A DNA stretch of 64,000 bases from Symbiodinium natans. Taxonomy: Eukaryota > Sar > Dinophyceae > Suessiales > Symbiodiniaceae. Each line of letters opens with the position of its first letter. The first letter of the stretch is position 1. Position numbers and translations under genes: made by a program. The notes beneath the pieces are model-generated. The model did no database searches. It had not been told where the DNA came from and was given only the letters and a program-made list of their open reading frames with translations. The stretch is from positions 1,030,713 to 1,094,712 of the forward strand of contig CAJNDS010002845.1 in the NCBI GenBank assembly GCA_905221605.1. The letters run 5' to 3'. Below are positions 1 through 11,493 of this stretch, piece by piece.

Positions 1-1
1 C

Positions 2-1593
2 ATGGCAGAGCGAGCCCCTGCGGTCCTCTCCACTGCCCAAGCCTTCCTGCAAGCCGCAAACTTGTCCGAACCCTGGGCACACCGTGCAGCAGCGACAGCT
101 GCTGCAGAGAAGCTGGTACGAAGTTGGTCACGCGCGGCTTTAAACGTGGGCTTGCCACCGTGGCAGTTAGTTGCTGCACTGCTGCTAGATGCCCAGGCAC
201 CCCATTTCTGGCATTTACTCGACGAAGTGCTATTGCCGGACGCCGTGCGCATTTGCATCCCTCAAGTGCTTGGCATGCAGTCTTCCAGTCGGTGCTCGGC
301 AAATCATTGCACCAAGTTGTGGGGCTTGGACCAAGCTCAGCCTGTGCATGCTCAGAGAAACCACAGCGCAGTCGGAGATCTTGCTGTTTTTCGTGTTGAG
401 TCGAAGCGTGATCTCTTGAATGACAACATCCGAAGCGAGTGCAACATCTCATGCCCACAAGCGGTCGTCGGCCTTCTGGGCAAGGTATCCGAAATGTTTA
501 GAGATCAGGTTGTGCCCGGAACAGCTTTTACCTACGTGGACGTGGGAGCGGCACTTGGTGAGTGCATGATGTCAGCCGCCTTCCTGCTACCAGCAGGTCG
601 ACTCCATGGCATAGCATTCGAAGCTCTTCCCAACTGGGCCAGTCGCATGAGGGAGACTTTGCGCATCAATGGCATCTTTGCTTCCGGGCTCCCCAACAAA
701 ACGCGCGTGCTGGTGAGGAGTGTGGCTTTGGGCAGAGGGAAGTCAAAGGTGCTTGGTACAGCAGGTGGGCCGTGAAAATAAATTATACACATTCACTTCC
801 CGCCCTACACGTCTAAGTTTCCACAGAATGCCCCAAAAACCCTTATCCCAAATGGTTTTCTCTTTCAAACTCTGCTTGCACTCAACCCGAGGCGGCTGGG
901 GCTTTCACATGGAGCTTGGCGGACGACCCATCACTCTGAGAGGCTCAAGCCTGGATACTGAAATGGCAAGGATGGGCATTGCTTGGGTGGACCTACTGCA
1001 CGTCTTCGTGGCGAATGCTGAGCCAGCAGCTGGGTAACATAGAGGGCCTGTTAAATTCAAGGAGTGGGTCTATTGAGTCGCTTGTAGGTTTCTCAGACGG
1101 CGACTTTGGGGTTCGAACATAGGTTCTTGTGTTGATCTCATTTTGAGGCTCCCTGATGCGTTCTTGAGGCCTTGTGTCTGGTGCCTTAAGCGCATCTTGG
1201 TGTCGCTTTCCGCGTCGCTCACATATCCCTTGTAATGTGTTGCTCGATTTCTGTATGGATAGCGTCGCATTTCTTTGCGTGCTTTCGACCAAGTACAGAA
1301 AGGCAGTCGTTGAGGGCGCCAGGCAGCTGCTGAAGGAGAATCGCGTGGGCTGCGCGCTTGTGCAGACATACCTCAGGAAGGACTTGACAGCTCCTGTCGT
1401 GCGAATGCTCAGATCGAGCGGATACAAAGTCAGCAACTACAGCTTTGCGATTCCTGAGCATTCCTTTCGACTGCTGGCGGCAAGCCCTGCCAAAGCCCTT
1501 GCACTTTCGGGAGGAGCAGTGTGTGACCAGCGCTTCTTCCAGTGGTGGCTGCGAAGGAGACACGACCTGAAGCAAGCAAGCTCCCGAGCCTAG
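2..1593 (+). CDS. FkbM-family SAM-dependent methyltransferase, three exons (5' end at window edge)
   Basis: Class I methyltransferase of the FkbM type, a family that O-methylates small molecules or sugars; the substrate cannot be read from sequence. The first exon holds the SAM-binding core: TYVDVGAALGE, then GIAFEALPN and a lone-helix ETLRINGIF segment. A three-exon model keeps phase: exon 1 to 764 (GT donor at 765), exon 2 892-1033 (GT donor at 1034), exon 3 1299-1593 ending in TAG. The joined frame gives the family order: VALG strand, SLDTEMARMG, VDLLHVFVANAEP (place of the usual KIDVEGAE), then VVEGARQLL and a C-terminal strand-helix tail. The acidic DVEGAE motif is altered to VANAEP, so catalysis may be changed. 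The ATG at 2 could be the true start or an internal Met, since upstream sequence is absent. Junctions are inferred from AG/GT sites and phase, not transcripts. Confidence 0.72.
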
Positions 1594-4007
1594 CTTTTCA
1601 GCTGCCCGTACTCAGAGCCCAACCCTGATTGGACCACCAGAATGCAACTGGCGTTCTGCAGGTGGAGGTGCGGGCAATCGTGCGTGACCTACGAGCATGG
1701 CGGGCATGGCATGCATCGCCAGAACAGTCACTTCGCAAGAATTTGGCTGCTCTCTGCTGGCTCCCTGTGTCAATCGAGGGCTTAGGGCTGTAGGCCTGGG
1801 CAAACTGCTGTCCAAGAGCTGCTGTGCTGGGTATCTGCTTGGGTTTCTGCTTTGTCTTTCAGAACGGTGTCCGTGCCTGTGCCCACTCGGGCACATTAGC
1901 AAAGCCACAAGCTTGACTGTAATTGGCTAAAGCAGAAAAGGCTCAAACTCTTGGAGAAGGCATGGGGTTCGGCCGTGCTGATTCCAGGGGCAAAGGGTCG
2001 GACTCTCCCAAAGTGTAGCCCGGCCGTCGCCGCCTGACTGAAATGTTGTTGATGAACCCCGACATAGCAACAAGCTCCAGGTTCAAAGCCTGCATGTAGG
2101 ATTCGCAGTGATTTAGCACCAGCTAGCCCCACGCCCACAACATCCCACAACAAGGTCTTAAGTCTGAAGCCACTTCCAAAAAGCATCAGGCTACATTGTC
2201 ACCTGCAGCTACAAGCTAGGAGTACTGCCCATGACATTGCCCCCCTTCTACAAAGAGCGGCCAAAGTATGGAGCCGCACCGGTGCCATGGAGATGTGCAT
2301 ATGCGAACCTCTTCATGTGGTGCCTGAACGAACCTTGTCGTGCGACAAGCAGGCATTGCAGGGTTTGGCAAGCACTGGGCCGGTGACTGCACAAACATGT
2401 GTAGGCCAAGCACACGATGACGGAAGGACAATCACACACGCACACGCAGCGCAATGCTGTGACACAGCTTGCAGGAGCTCCCCAAACTAGCAGAGATGTG
2501 GCAAGCCTTTCCCTGTTTCAAGAGGGTCTGGCGGTCTGTCATTTTCAGCCTGCAGGCGTTTTTGAGAGTTCTAGCTTAGAGAGTTCAGGGGTCAGGCGAA
2601 CAATCAGGCTTGTCATGTGCATGAATGAAAGACTTAATGAGTATGGTCTGCACCTGTGAAGCTCAGGTCGTCTGGAGTCATGCGCATCTCATGGGGATGC
2701 CTGGTCCGGAGCTCAGCTCACGCGACCTTCTTTGCAGGGAGCACGGTCAACCCGCTCAAAAAACACACTCTTCTGCCTTGTACATGGGTCGCTTTGAAGC
2801 CTTGACTCCCTCATTCAGTATGCGGACTCGCTCGGCAGGAACCTCAAGTAATTTCAGTTTTCCTCTGGAACCTTCGCTGCCCAGGAGGAAGTCTGGCAAT
2901 CAGGTATAGGGGTGCTTTTGAGTTTTTTAAACCCCCCCCCCCCCCCCCGCCCAAGCCCCCGGCCATGGCACGCCCTCCACCTGTCGAGACGAGGAATCTC
3001 TTGGGCGAGCCTCCCTTCTTGACACTTCAGCGCCAGAAGCTGAGAGCAAAAGTCATGTCTGAGCAAAGAAGGGGAAACCGGAAATCCTTGACCTTGAAGC
3101 TGACAACCTTAAGGATTCCAAGGCTTGCTGCTTCGGTTGAAGGCTTGCTTTCCTGGTTCCTTGCTTCACGCAGTCAAAAAAAAATCTGTTCCTGTAGTCA
3201 AGCCTGGCGGGGGAGGGTGGGAGGGAGGGAGGGAGAGCGAACGAGAGAGAGCGAGAGAGAGAAGAGCGAACGCGAGAGAGAGGGGCAGTTTCTTTCGGGG
3301 GTAAAGTGCTCTGGAAGGAAGGAAGAGAGGGAGAGAAAGAGAGAGAGAGAGCGAGTTCGCAGCTGAGTGCAAGCGCACGAGGCATCCGCGCACCATGCAT
3401 CCTCCACCGTTAATCAAGCGAGGCAGCAGACAAAAAGACATAAGAGTCTTCTTGACCCAAAAACTAGTTAGAAGCAGTGGATTGGGCTTCCTGTGAGGTC
3501 TTGGCTGCGCATCGCGCCTCCGGAGCCTCCGTGGTGCAACAGAAGAGCTGCTGCGACGCTCAGCAGAGTCCATGCATTTCAGGGGAGATTCGAGCGAGGC
3601 GCTGACAGGTGCACTATGCCTCATGCAAGCCTCAGCGTCCAGCAGCTCGAATCGCGGCTGCGTTTCCTTCATACAAGCTTGAAAAGTATCGCTAAACGGG
3701 AGCGAGAGATCACCTTCCAGCACTGTAGTTGATGAAGATTCAAGCGTCCAAGCGTCCATTGCACATGAGGCCAATCACTAAAGATATGTCCAGGACATGC
3801 CAAGTCCAGGCTATAGTGACTAGTGGCTGAGAAGCTGTGCTCTTTGGGATCTACAAAAACTGGCACGCGATGCGGAGAAGATCGAGGCAAATTCCGAAAG
3901 ATTGTCTTAAGATGGCCATCGGCCAAACAAGGCCGCCGAGTACAAGTGGAGGTAGTTTGGTGAAGGTTTGTCGGCCCTGAAGGGCCAGCAGTGCACGTGC
4001 ACCGTAG
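1594..4007. other. Noncoding stretch; C17 tract and purine-rich block, no gene recognised
   Basis: No frame shows a recognisable domain or a convincing exon. A run of 17 C lies at 2932-2948. A purine-rich GGGA/GAGA block lies at about 3206-3356; its opposite strand gives a serine/leucine-rich open frame (to 3774) whose length there comes from the repeat. The non-repeat part of that minus frame (about 3440-3774) could be an exon but has no other support. Confidence 0.5.
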
Positions 4008-4721
4008 TCATGGTGGGGGCTTGAAACATAAAATGCCCTTGACGGCGAGTTGTTGTTTCCAACACCTGGCTTTGTCCAGAAGCTCCTGCTCCTGTGTTCG
4101 CGGCAAGTCTTCAGTGGGCTCTCTTGGAAAGCTATCAGAATGAGATGAGCAAGAAGTCATGCGTGTGCTTGAGAACAATACGGCCTTGACAATGCAGGCA
4201 ACATTTAAAAAACTTGTATCCTGACGTGCCCACGCAGAGATATTCGCCGAGAATGCCTGGAGTTTCCATCCCCAGCAAGCCCGGCGGAGTACATCGGCAA
4301 GTTTTCTTGGAGTTCCCATTTTCCGAGAGGCCATAAGAGAAAGTTCCGTCGTGTATTCCTGAAGTGCCCACTCCTTATCCCTCGGAGTGCCGTCTGCGCG
4401 AACCACAACAGAATCCTGTGGCGACGAACCTGAACTAGCTGCGCGAAATCTGCAGGACAAGATGGGCGGTAAAAGGTTTCGGAGGGCCGAAGAGGATCCC
4501 AAGCTGCCCCTTTGCTCTACTGAGGAGCAGAGAAACTGGATTCTTCGGCACTTCGGCGGTCCTTTGACTGGGCGCGTTGCGCCAAGACGGAGCAACGCTT
4601 CAGCCGCGCCTTGCACGCCACAAAGGGCATCACTGTGTAGGGCAGCGGGTGTGGGTTTTGGGGGGGCCAGTGAGGCTGAACAATGTAAGAAGCGTCGATG
4701 CTTTCTTGGTGAAGTACTCAC
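4008..4721 (-). CDS. Long open frame of unknown function (237 codons, minus)
   Basis: This is one of the longer open frames outside the retrotransposon, with an ATG at its 5' end and no low-complexity sequence to explain its length. The central part has mixed charged and hydrophobic residues (for example DKEWALQEYTTELSLMA followed by a Trp-rich segment), as expected of a folded protein, but no family was recognised. A plus-strand frame at 4387-4797 overlaps it and cannot be excluded. It could be an unspliced exon, a retrogene remnant or chance. Confidence 0.25.
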   Translation of the reverse strand: MSTSPRKHRRFLHCSASLAPPKPTPAALHSDALCGVQGAAEALLRLGATRPVKGPPKCRRIQFLCSSVEQRGSLGSSSALRNLLPPILSCRFRAASSGSSPQDSVVVRADGTPRDKEWALQEYTTELSLMASRKMGTPRKLADVLRRACWGWKLQAFSANISAWARQDTSFLNVACIVKAVLFSSTRMTSCSSHSDSFPREPTEDLPRTQEQELLDKARCWKQQLAVKGILCFKPPP

Positions 4722-5182
4722 AAATCATAAAACGTTGACATATGAAGCAAAGGCCATAGGCCCTTTCAAGGCCTGCGCTTGCCAGGACTGTCTTTAGACG
4801 AACTGGCAGCCATTCGGCTATGCCTGGAGCAGCCGCACAACGGTCACTTGGCCCATCGGCCCTCGAGTTCTCGAGTTCAGGATCCGGCTCAGCCCAAGTG
4901 ACACTAGACTCACTAGACCAAAGAGTTGGAATCTCAGTACCTTTCTTGGCACTTGGCCATCCGTCTAATCAAACAGAGGGGGAAGATGAGGCGACTCCGG
5001 TGCTCGTATACTGCCTGTGCCTGCTGAGGTGAGTCTACGCCGGCCGTGCTCCTGGCACATCTCCAGGACTCTGCATTCGCTGAGTCGCAGTTCCTTAGGC
5101 GCTTAGATGCCGTGCTTGTCTTGGGCTCCTTTAGCACGCATACTCAATATTCAAGCTCTTGAAGGCGATGTAGTTTGAGTCG

Positions 5183-5578
5183 TCACAGGCCCAGCGCCAT
5201 TCTTGGAACAAACTCTGATTGCTGAAGTCTCGCACCCCCACCCCCGAGTCCAATACTTGCTACTCTAGAGTGGCAGGAGGATGCCTGGTTCGCGGCCATG
5301 AACCGCTTTCTCACATCAAGGCGGGAAAGCTGTAGATAGGCCAGCTCCTTGATCATCTGCACGCAGCGTGCCCCATATGAAGTTCGATAAAGTTGTTTTT
5401 GCCCCTGCTGAGTCCCGTCTAGTTGCCTCAGTCGCTCGCGAAAAGGCATCCTGCCATCGGCAAGGTGTCGGAGACGGTCAAAGGCCGTTGGAATCGTTGG
5501 AACCTTGTTTTGAAATCGAAGCGTTAAAGTATTCCTCCTGCGCCGCTTAAGCTCCGCGTGACGGCTCGGGGCACCCAT
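5183..5578 (-). CDS. Candidate exon or small gene, unknown function (minus)
   Basis: The minus frame is rich in Arg, Leu and Gln with helix-like spacing (for example FDRLRHLADGRMPFRERLRQ, then MIKELAYLQLSRLDVRKRF), which looks more protein-like than either plus-strand frame here. The carboxyl end runs into Gly and Gln and may be intron read-through. It lies on the same strand as the 4008-4721 frame and could belong with it. No family was recognised. Confidence 0.3.
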   Translation of the reverse strand: MGAPSRHAELKRRRRNTLTLRFQNKVPTIPTAFDRLRHLADGRMPFRERLRQLDGTQQGQKQLYRTSYGARCVQMIKELAYLQLSRLDVRKRFMAANQASSCHSRVASIGLGGGGARLQQSEFVPRMALGL

Positions 5579-5581
5579 GGC

Positions 5582-7470
5582 TTCATGACGGCTCCATGGC
5601 TCAGACTTCTCAAGTGCCCTAAATTCAAAGCTCGCATGCCCTTCCTTGGTTCTTTTTTCTCACTTCTGTGGCATCTTCTTTTGGTCAGGTGCCTCCTCGG
5701 CTTGGCAGGCCCAGATTTGTGTGTGCTTGGTACGTTTTTGTGCTGTCAACACTGGGGTTTGAGCAGGCAAGAGGTAAGTGTATATTCAGTGTCTTTTGGG
5801 CCGTGGTTGCCGGCCGGAGGCGCAAGTGCTGCTTTTCCAAACCGACCTTTATCCAACCGAGACACCTGGACCATGGAATAGTTGAGATGCAGACGCACGA
5901 ATCCTCTAATCCGAAGCTCCGTTACATGATACAAAGCTGCGGACGGGACCAGAGCCCGGAATAGTCTACTGATCACGATGGCATTTAGGATGCTCATAAG
6001 GGCCAGAGATGGCTTGAAGGCTTGGAGCCAAGCTTCTTTTCAAAATGAGTTGGACGACGCTGGGCTCACGGTGAGTCTCCCCTGCCTTTCAACTGACAGG
6101 TTCTGGTTGCGGATGTCGTGTCCGGCCTGACTGCCTTGCGGCTGCGAGATCAGCAGGAGGCGCCTCAGAGGGCGCATGTCGTCTGTGGGTTAAGAGAAAC
6201 TGAGAGACAGCGCAAGTCGGTATACGATACAAATGATGGTCGCTCTACTTGATTGCGCTGTAGTTATAGCGCATCTTCTTGCTGCGTCTAGCCTCACCCG
6301 CAAATGTGGCAGGCGAAACATAGTCACAGTCGCTGCTACCGCCTTTGCTGGATCCCGCAGCAAAGCTTCGACACCCTTTTCGGTGGCCCGGCCTATTTTG
6401 GTTCGGAGATGTTTGGATTAGGGCACGGGGGGGCTGGGGGGGCTGGTGTTGCAAGAGGTTCCAAACCGAGCGCGGAAGTCATCACAACGACATAGAGGAC
6501 CGTGCAAGAAAGCATGCGATGGCCCTGCGGATGAAAACGGTCACGACAATGAGATGCCGACCAGCTGGCAACAAATCTGATGCAACACCGACAATGCACG
6601 GCACCTGAGCCGTCGGTGCTTCACACTGCGGGGCTCTGGAGACGTGTTGGACTTGAGCCACAGCCTCCCCGCACCGGCACTGCACAGCTATATCAAGGGA
6701 AATCATATCTTGGTGCACTCTGGTTTTGTTTGTTCCGGCCCGTGCGAACTGTATCGAGGGGGCCGACAGAGCTGGCAAAAGATATATCCCATAAACGGCA
6801 GTGGCATGTACCTTCATCGCCGGGTCACGGCAACATTTGATGACAACGTGCGAACTGTCTGGAAGAGGTATGACAGAACACATCAGAACACAAGCAGAAT
6901 GTGAAACTAAAATGCCCAATCTTTACAAGATCGCCCCTGAAAAGCAGAAAGAGGTAACCACAACTCAGGAGAAGCACAAGAGGCACAAACACCTAGATCC
7001 AGTCGGAGTTGCGCCGGTGGAGCATGTTCAAGCAGAAGCTGCTCTACAGTTGCCCGCCTCCTTTCATGGCAGGAAGTTGCGCGGCGACTTTTCCGACCTT
7101 GCCAATTGCTACCCACACACTTTTTTTTGCCCAACGGGCCACACGGGGCACGAAGTACGGCCAAAAGGGCAGCTGTTTGGCAAGCTGGCCACATCCGAGT
7201 GTTTTGTTTTCTTCCCACTGCGCGTTGTGCATCAAAGACCAACCCTGCCAAGGTGCTCAGGCCGAATGCTACAACGATGGCAGACTCTCGGTTGCAGCCA
7301 CATGTGCGTCTCTGAAAGTTTGAAGGGCCTGAAGCCTCTGCAAGTCACGCTTGCAAGCCATAGGGTTGAGCAGCTGGCTGGGTGACGTTGTCTCCTCCTT
7401 GAGAAGTATCATTGCATAGGACTCAAGTTTACAACGCCAGATGCGATCCGGAAAACTCCATTGAACACTG
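5582..7470. other. No gene recognised
   Basis: Several open frames of 60-190 codons overlap on both strands, but none has a recognisable motif, clear splice-site support or a compositional advantage over its rivals. A hydrophobic plus frame at about 5640-5760 and a Lys/Thr-rich one at 6801-7000 are the least random-looking. Confidence 0.4.
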
Positions 7471-7473
7471 TTT

Positions 7474-7549
7474 TGGGGGGGAAAGGAAGGGGGGGGGAAG
7501 GGGGGGGAAAGCGGGGGGAAAGGGGGGGGAAAGGGGGGGAAAGGGGGGG
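7474..7549. repeat. G-rich imperfect repeat (runs of 6-8 G split by A or C)
   Basis: About 75 bases of G runs separated by AA or C on the plus strand. It has G-quadruplex potential. The glycine/lysine and proline-rich open frames across it are artefacts of the repeat. Confidence 0.85.
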
Positions 7550-8372
7550 CCTTCTTCTTTTCTCTTCATGTACCACACATGGCCCGCCAAGGTATCCGCG
7601 AGTCTAAAAGAAGAAGAGTCTGCCTTGAACACAGGCCAATTGCTTTGCTTCACCGGCCTTCAACGAGTCTCTCTGGGCTGCACCATGTAAAGCGCAGCAA
7701 GCCCGAGGAGGGGGTCAGAGTTCTTGGAGCCGTTTTGTGAAGGGAAGCGATCTGCACACCCCGTGGAGCCGCCTAAGTCTGCAAATTCTTGTACTGTGAT
7801 GAGTCACGCGCTCAACCGTGTGCACTGTCCTCGTCGAAGCGAGTGTCGAAGAGAAGTTTAATTCAGATCACCACTCAAATGCAGCTTACGAAGCTCAGGC
7901 TAGCAGCGCCGAGCCCTGGCAAAGCTTGGCCCAGCTGCCTCAAGGCTGCGTGCCGTTGCTTGGCACCAACAGAGCGCGAAGGGAGGGAGAGAGAAGAAGA
8001 AGAGAGATGGGATTGTTGAGGTGTTTGACGGCCTCAGAGGGGAACCTAGGACCTAGGAGCGCAGCAAGGGAGGCCATGGGGCAACTCCATAGCCGAGTTG
8101 TAGGGCAAGCTTTTGTTTCTAGTTGATGGCCCCCCAAAGCCAACCAATAGAAGATGGCGGAAGGGTCAGGAGGGCTAACTTTGAATAGTAAGTGTCGGGC
8201 GGTTCCACATTCCTGGCCGTCCTGGCCAACAAGCCATCAGCCATCGGCAGAGCCAAACCGGGGAAAAGCCAACATGCAGTCCCTGGTCAATTTTAAGCCT
8301 GGACCTCGCACTCGGGGGCGCTCACGCGCGGGGGGGGTGGGGGGTCTCGCTCGGGCCTCTTCAAGCCCAGCA

Positions 8373-8412
8373 GAAGAAGAAGAAGAAGAAGAAGAAGAAG
8401 AAGAAGAAGAGA
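8373..8412. repeat. (GAA)n microsatellite
   Basis: About twelve AGA/GAA units followed by a short GA stretch. They create poly-Glu on one strand and poly-Ser or poly-Leu on the other, so the open frames here are not evidence of genes. Confidence 0.9.
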
Positions 8413-8678
8413 GATGCGACCCAAGCCCCAAGAAAGAAATTCGAGTCGAATTTTGGGGAAGGTAGTCGATGAACGAAAGAAAGACTGGACATCGTTGCTA
8501 TGTTTGGTTTTCCAAGTTGCACCGGGAGGCTTTGGACTAAAATAGGGCTTAGGACACAAGAGTCTAAACATTGGGGGGGCCCGGGGCTTAATCGGCCTGA
8601 CCACGCGGTTGTGTCAAAAGGCCAGCTATCGTTAGACCAAGTTCTGCCAGGACTTGTTTATGGCGCAGGGTTGTAGGT

Positions 8679-9443
8679 TCAGGGCCCTTGTGAACTCATG
8701 GTCATCCCCGGAAATGCATTGCCGGAGTTGAGAAGGCGAACTCCTGTTACTGCTCCCGAGCCATCTTCCTGAAAGATGGCTTGAGTTTCAGGGTGAGGGC
8801 CCGGCATGCCGTCAGATGCCTCCTCGAGTTTGATGCGGCCATCACTCGCCGATCTGGCGAGGTGCAAGACTTCCTGGATGGAGCCCGGGCATGACAAGCC
8901 ATAGAGGGTTTGCGGAGTTTGCGGGATCAGGGGCGTTCGAGAAGCTTGGCCGGGCCGACGGGGGGCACACAGAATGTTCTCTCGAACCCTCTTGAGAAGC
9001 GCATGGGGACCCTCTCTGCTCACGAGGCCAAGCCTGGAGATGAATCGTCCAGCATCGGAAGGAAAAAGGAAACAAGAACGAAATGTACGGCGTTAGCATT
9101 TGCCGGTCAGGCGGCATGTGATGTTTCCTTCGCAGTAAGAAGCTCGTTTTTCAGAGGCCCACAAGACCCTTCCAAGCTAAACTTCAGAATCAGATGTGAG
9201 GATCTGCAGCGGGTATCTCCGAGGCGAGGTGCAGCTGTCCTGGTAAGCAACGGGGTGTACCTTGGGCTTGGGCTGCTTGTACATTTTGAAGCCATTGGCA
9301 AAGCCCATGAACTTCGTGAACTTCACATGTTGAGCAGCCTGCCCTCGCAGCTTCTTCTTCCTCCCTTCCTTCGGGGCCACGTCCGCGGCGTCCATCGAGA
9401 GAGTGCTCCGGCGCCGCTCCTTGGATGAGCCAGATGAGTCTAC
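8679..9443 (-). CDS. Candidate minus-strand gene: basic exon plus terminal exon, unknown function
   Basis: Two neighbouring minus-strand exons look coding. The first (about 9443 down to 9263) begins after an AG and reads DSSGSSKERRRSTLSMDAAD, then a Lys-rich segment with KLRGQAAQHVKFTKFMGFAN and KMYKQPKPK, and stops exactly at a GTACAC donor. The second (about 9023 down to 8679) reads ALLKRVRENILCAPRRPG through SIQEVLHLARSASDGRIKLE to a TGA. The basic, serine-rich start suggests a nuclear or nucleic-acid-associated protein, but this is inference from composition. Intron phases were not resolved. The plus strand has a rival frame at 8910-9428. Confidence 0.38.
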
Positions 9444-10566
9444 TTAAGAACGAGTGTATTCGGAAAGTAGAATGACAAAATCGTTCGTCCGAGCAGGGCT
9501 TGCACATCGTTACGGCGTTGTCTTGCGTGGTTTCTCGTTAACGGTGGCTCCTCTGTCCAACGCGCCGAACCTGTAACATGTGCAACTAAGTTACCCGATT
9601 TGCAGCACATCAGATGAGCCTAACTCGTATTAGGCCCTCGATCCGGTCACAGTCATGGCGTGCGCTGAGATATCACGCCGACGTCTTCCGCATACAAATC
9701 GCAGGCTTGACAGAGGCAGTGGGGTTGCCAGGCATTTTTGCACACAGAACGCGCTGTTTGGAAGTTTATCAGCTGATGAAAGGAGTGTACACTCTGCTCC
9801 CATGGTGTGACCAAAATTGTCGGGCCCATAAGAACACCAAGGCCTTCAGGCCCACTCGATTTTTTTGTGGTTTCGATGCAGGCCGCGTTTTCAGACGAAG
9901 TGCTGGAAGCTCCGCCAGAGGCAGGTCTGCATTGTGCGAGGGTAGAGGCAACGTCTTGGGCTTAAAGTGAGACCTGACTGGGCGGAGTCTGTCGAGTGCG
10001 CAGATAAGCTTGTTCACATTCCTGACAGCGAGTTGTTGCCTTGCAGTGTTGGCGAAGCTGCAGACTGGCCTCGCAGTTGAGGAAGCTGTAGAACTGGTAC
10101 GGTACTCGGACCCTTTAACCTCCCAACCTCCCGCACAAAGCACCTAAGCACCAGACTCTTCGTTGCTGTGAGCCTCACGGCCCCCAAGCTCAGGCCGTGC
10201 TGGTAGCAGCAATGTTCCTGGCTCTTCAAGCAAAGCCTGCCAAGGCTGGCGAGCCTGTGTTGAAGTGAGCTTGCAGGCAGGTATCCAGGTATGTCCAGGC
10301 TCTCGGTAAGCACTCTTTGTCCATTCTGGCTTCAACCTGCTCCAAGTCGTATGTCGATACTCCTTGAGCCCTATGATGACTAACAATTCAAGATTGCAAC
10401 TAGTGCAGCATTAGCGGGATTCGGAGATGGAGTGAAGTAAATGGCTTGTAGACCGGGGGGGAGGTTAAACAAAGGCAGTTCTCTGCGAATCTGGGCCCAC
10501 TGATTTCATCTCCTGCTTTGCCGCAATGAGCAGTCGAGCTGATCTGGCAAAGGGCTATCATTGTTC

Positions 10567-10782
10567 TCACTGCTCGTTTGTCTCAAACCTCTCGAACACA
10601 ATGTCGGCATCTTTGCTAGGGGCTGGAGCCGGCGGAGGAGCCATGCTGCCGAAGTTTGCGCTGCATTGTGTGTGACGAGAGTTCCAGTTTCTGAAGCAAG
10701 GCAGGTCAAACCAGCCATCAGAACACAGCCTAATATTTACCCTAGCGGGAACTGTAATTAGAGGAGTTGGCGCCCGCCACAT
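10567..10782 (-). CDS. Candidate exon with Trp/Asn/Cys pattern (minus)
   Basis: The frame includes WFDLPCFRNWNSRHTQC, whose Trp-Cys-Asn-Arg-Cys spacing loosely resembles RanBP2-type zinc fingers, but only two of the four cysteines are present. It is followed by a Pro/Ala linker. It may belong to the same minus-strand gene as 8679-9443. The zinc-finger reading is weak. Confidence 0.2.
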   Translation of the reverse strand: MWRAPTPLITVPARVNIRLCSDGWFDLPCFRNWNSRHTQCSANFGSMAPPPAPAPSKDADIVFERFETNEQ

Positions 10783-11493
10783 CGCCTCAGCGTGACGATG
10801 CCGGTTTCAAGGAGGAGTCAGCTGTTGGGGGCGCATTGGGGGTATGCCCTCTGGGTTTGGCGTGTCGTGGCTCTGGTGGCACTGCCCGTTGTGGGCCAAG
10901 GTCATGGGGTCATGGTAGCACTCTGGGCAAGGTACGTCTGCCATGTGCTTCCATTGCTGCACGACAGAGACAGAAAATCCTGAAGGACTCCAACAGCATG
11001 GGTCAGTTGCTGACTGGTGCTCCGGCCCATGGAATCTCGGCCTGTTTTGATTCCATTAGCCGCTTCTCCTTGCAAGAAGTACATTCTCGAAAGATGTTTA
11101 TACAGCTCCAGGAAGGCCAGAAGTGCGCGAGCTGCGTGGTGACCTCAACCCTGAACCCTAAAATCGACTCACAAGGCCCTTTGAAAGTTTGGGCGTGGGG
11201 TCAAGGTTCAAAAAGCTTTTCGGGCTCTTCAGGTGGTCTGGGCCATGCGAAACCTCAAAACGAGCGGACAAGAGTGTCAGGCTCAGAAGTCTCAGGGCCC
11301 ACCTCTTGCCTGAGGTCAGGCTGACTCGTTGCCCTCCTTGCCTGCTTCGTCCGAGGCGCACGGTCAGGTCTTGAGTTGAGAGCAGATCTCCACTGTGGAA
11401 GGGCTTGTGAAGCGAATCGATTCCTTCCTTCATCCCTTCTCACCTTCTTCAGCCCTGTCTTGATCCTCTCATCCCCTCCGATTTCGCAGGCTC

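Noticed and set aside
3166-3774. 202-codon minus-strand frame with Ser/Leu runs
   Set aside because: Half of its length is the GA/CT purine-pyrimidine block. Only the first 90 codons could be real and nothing supports them.
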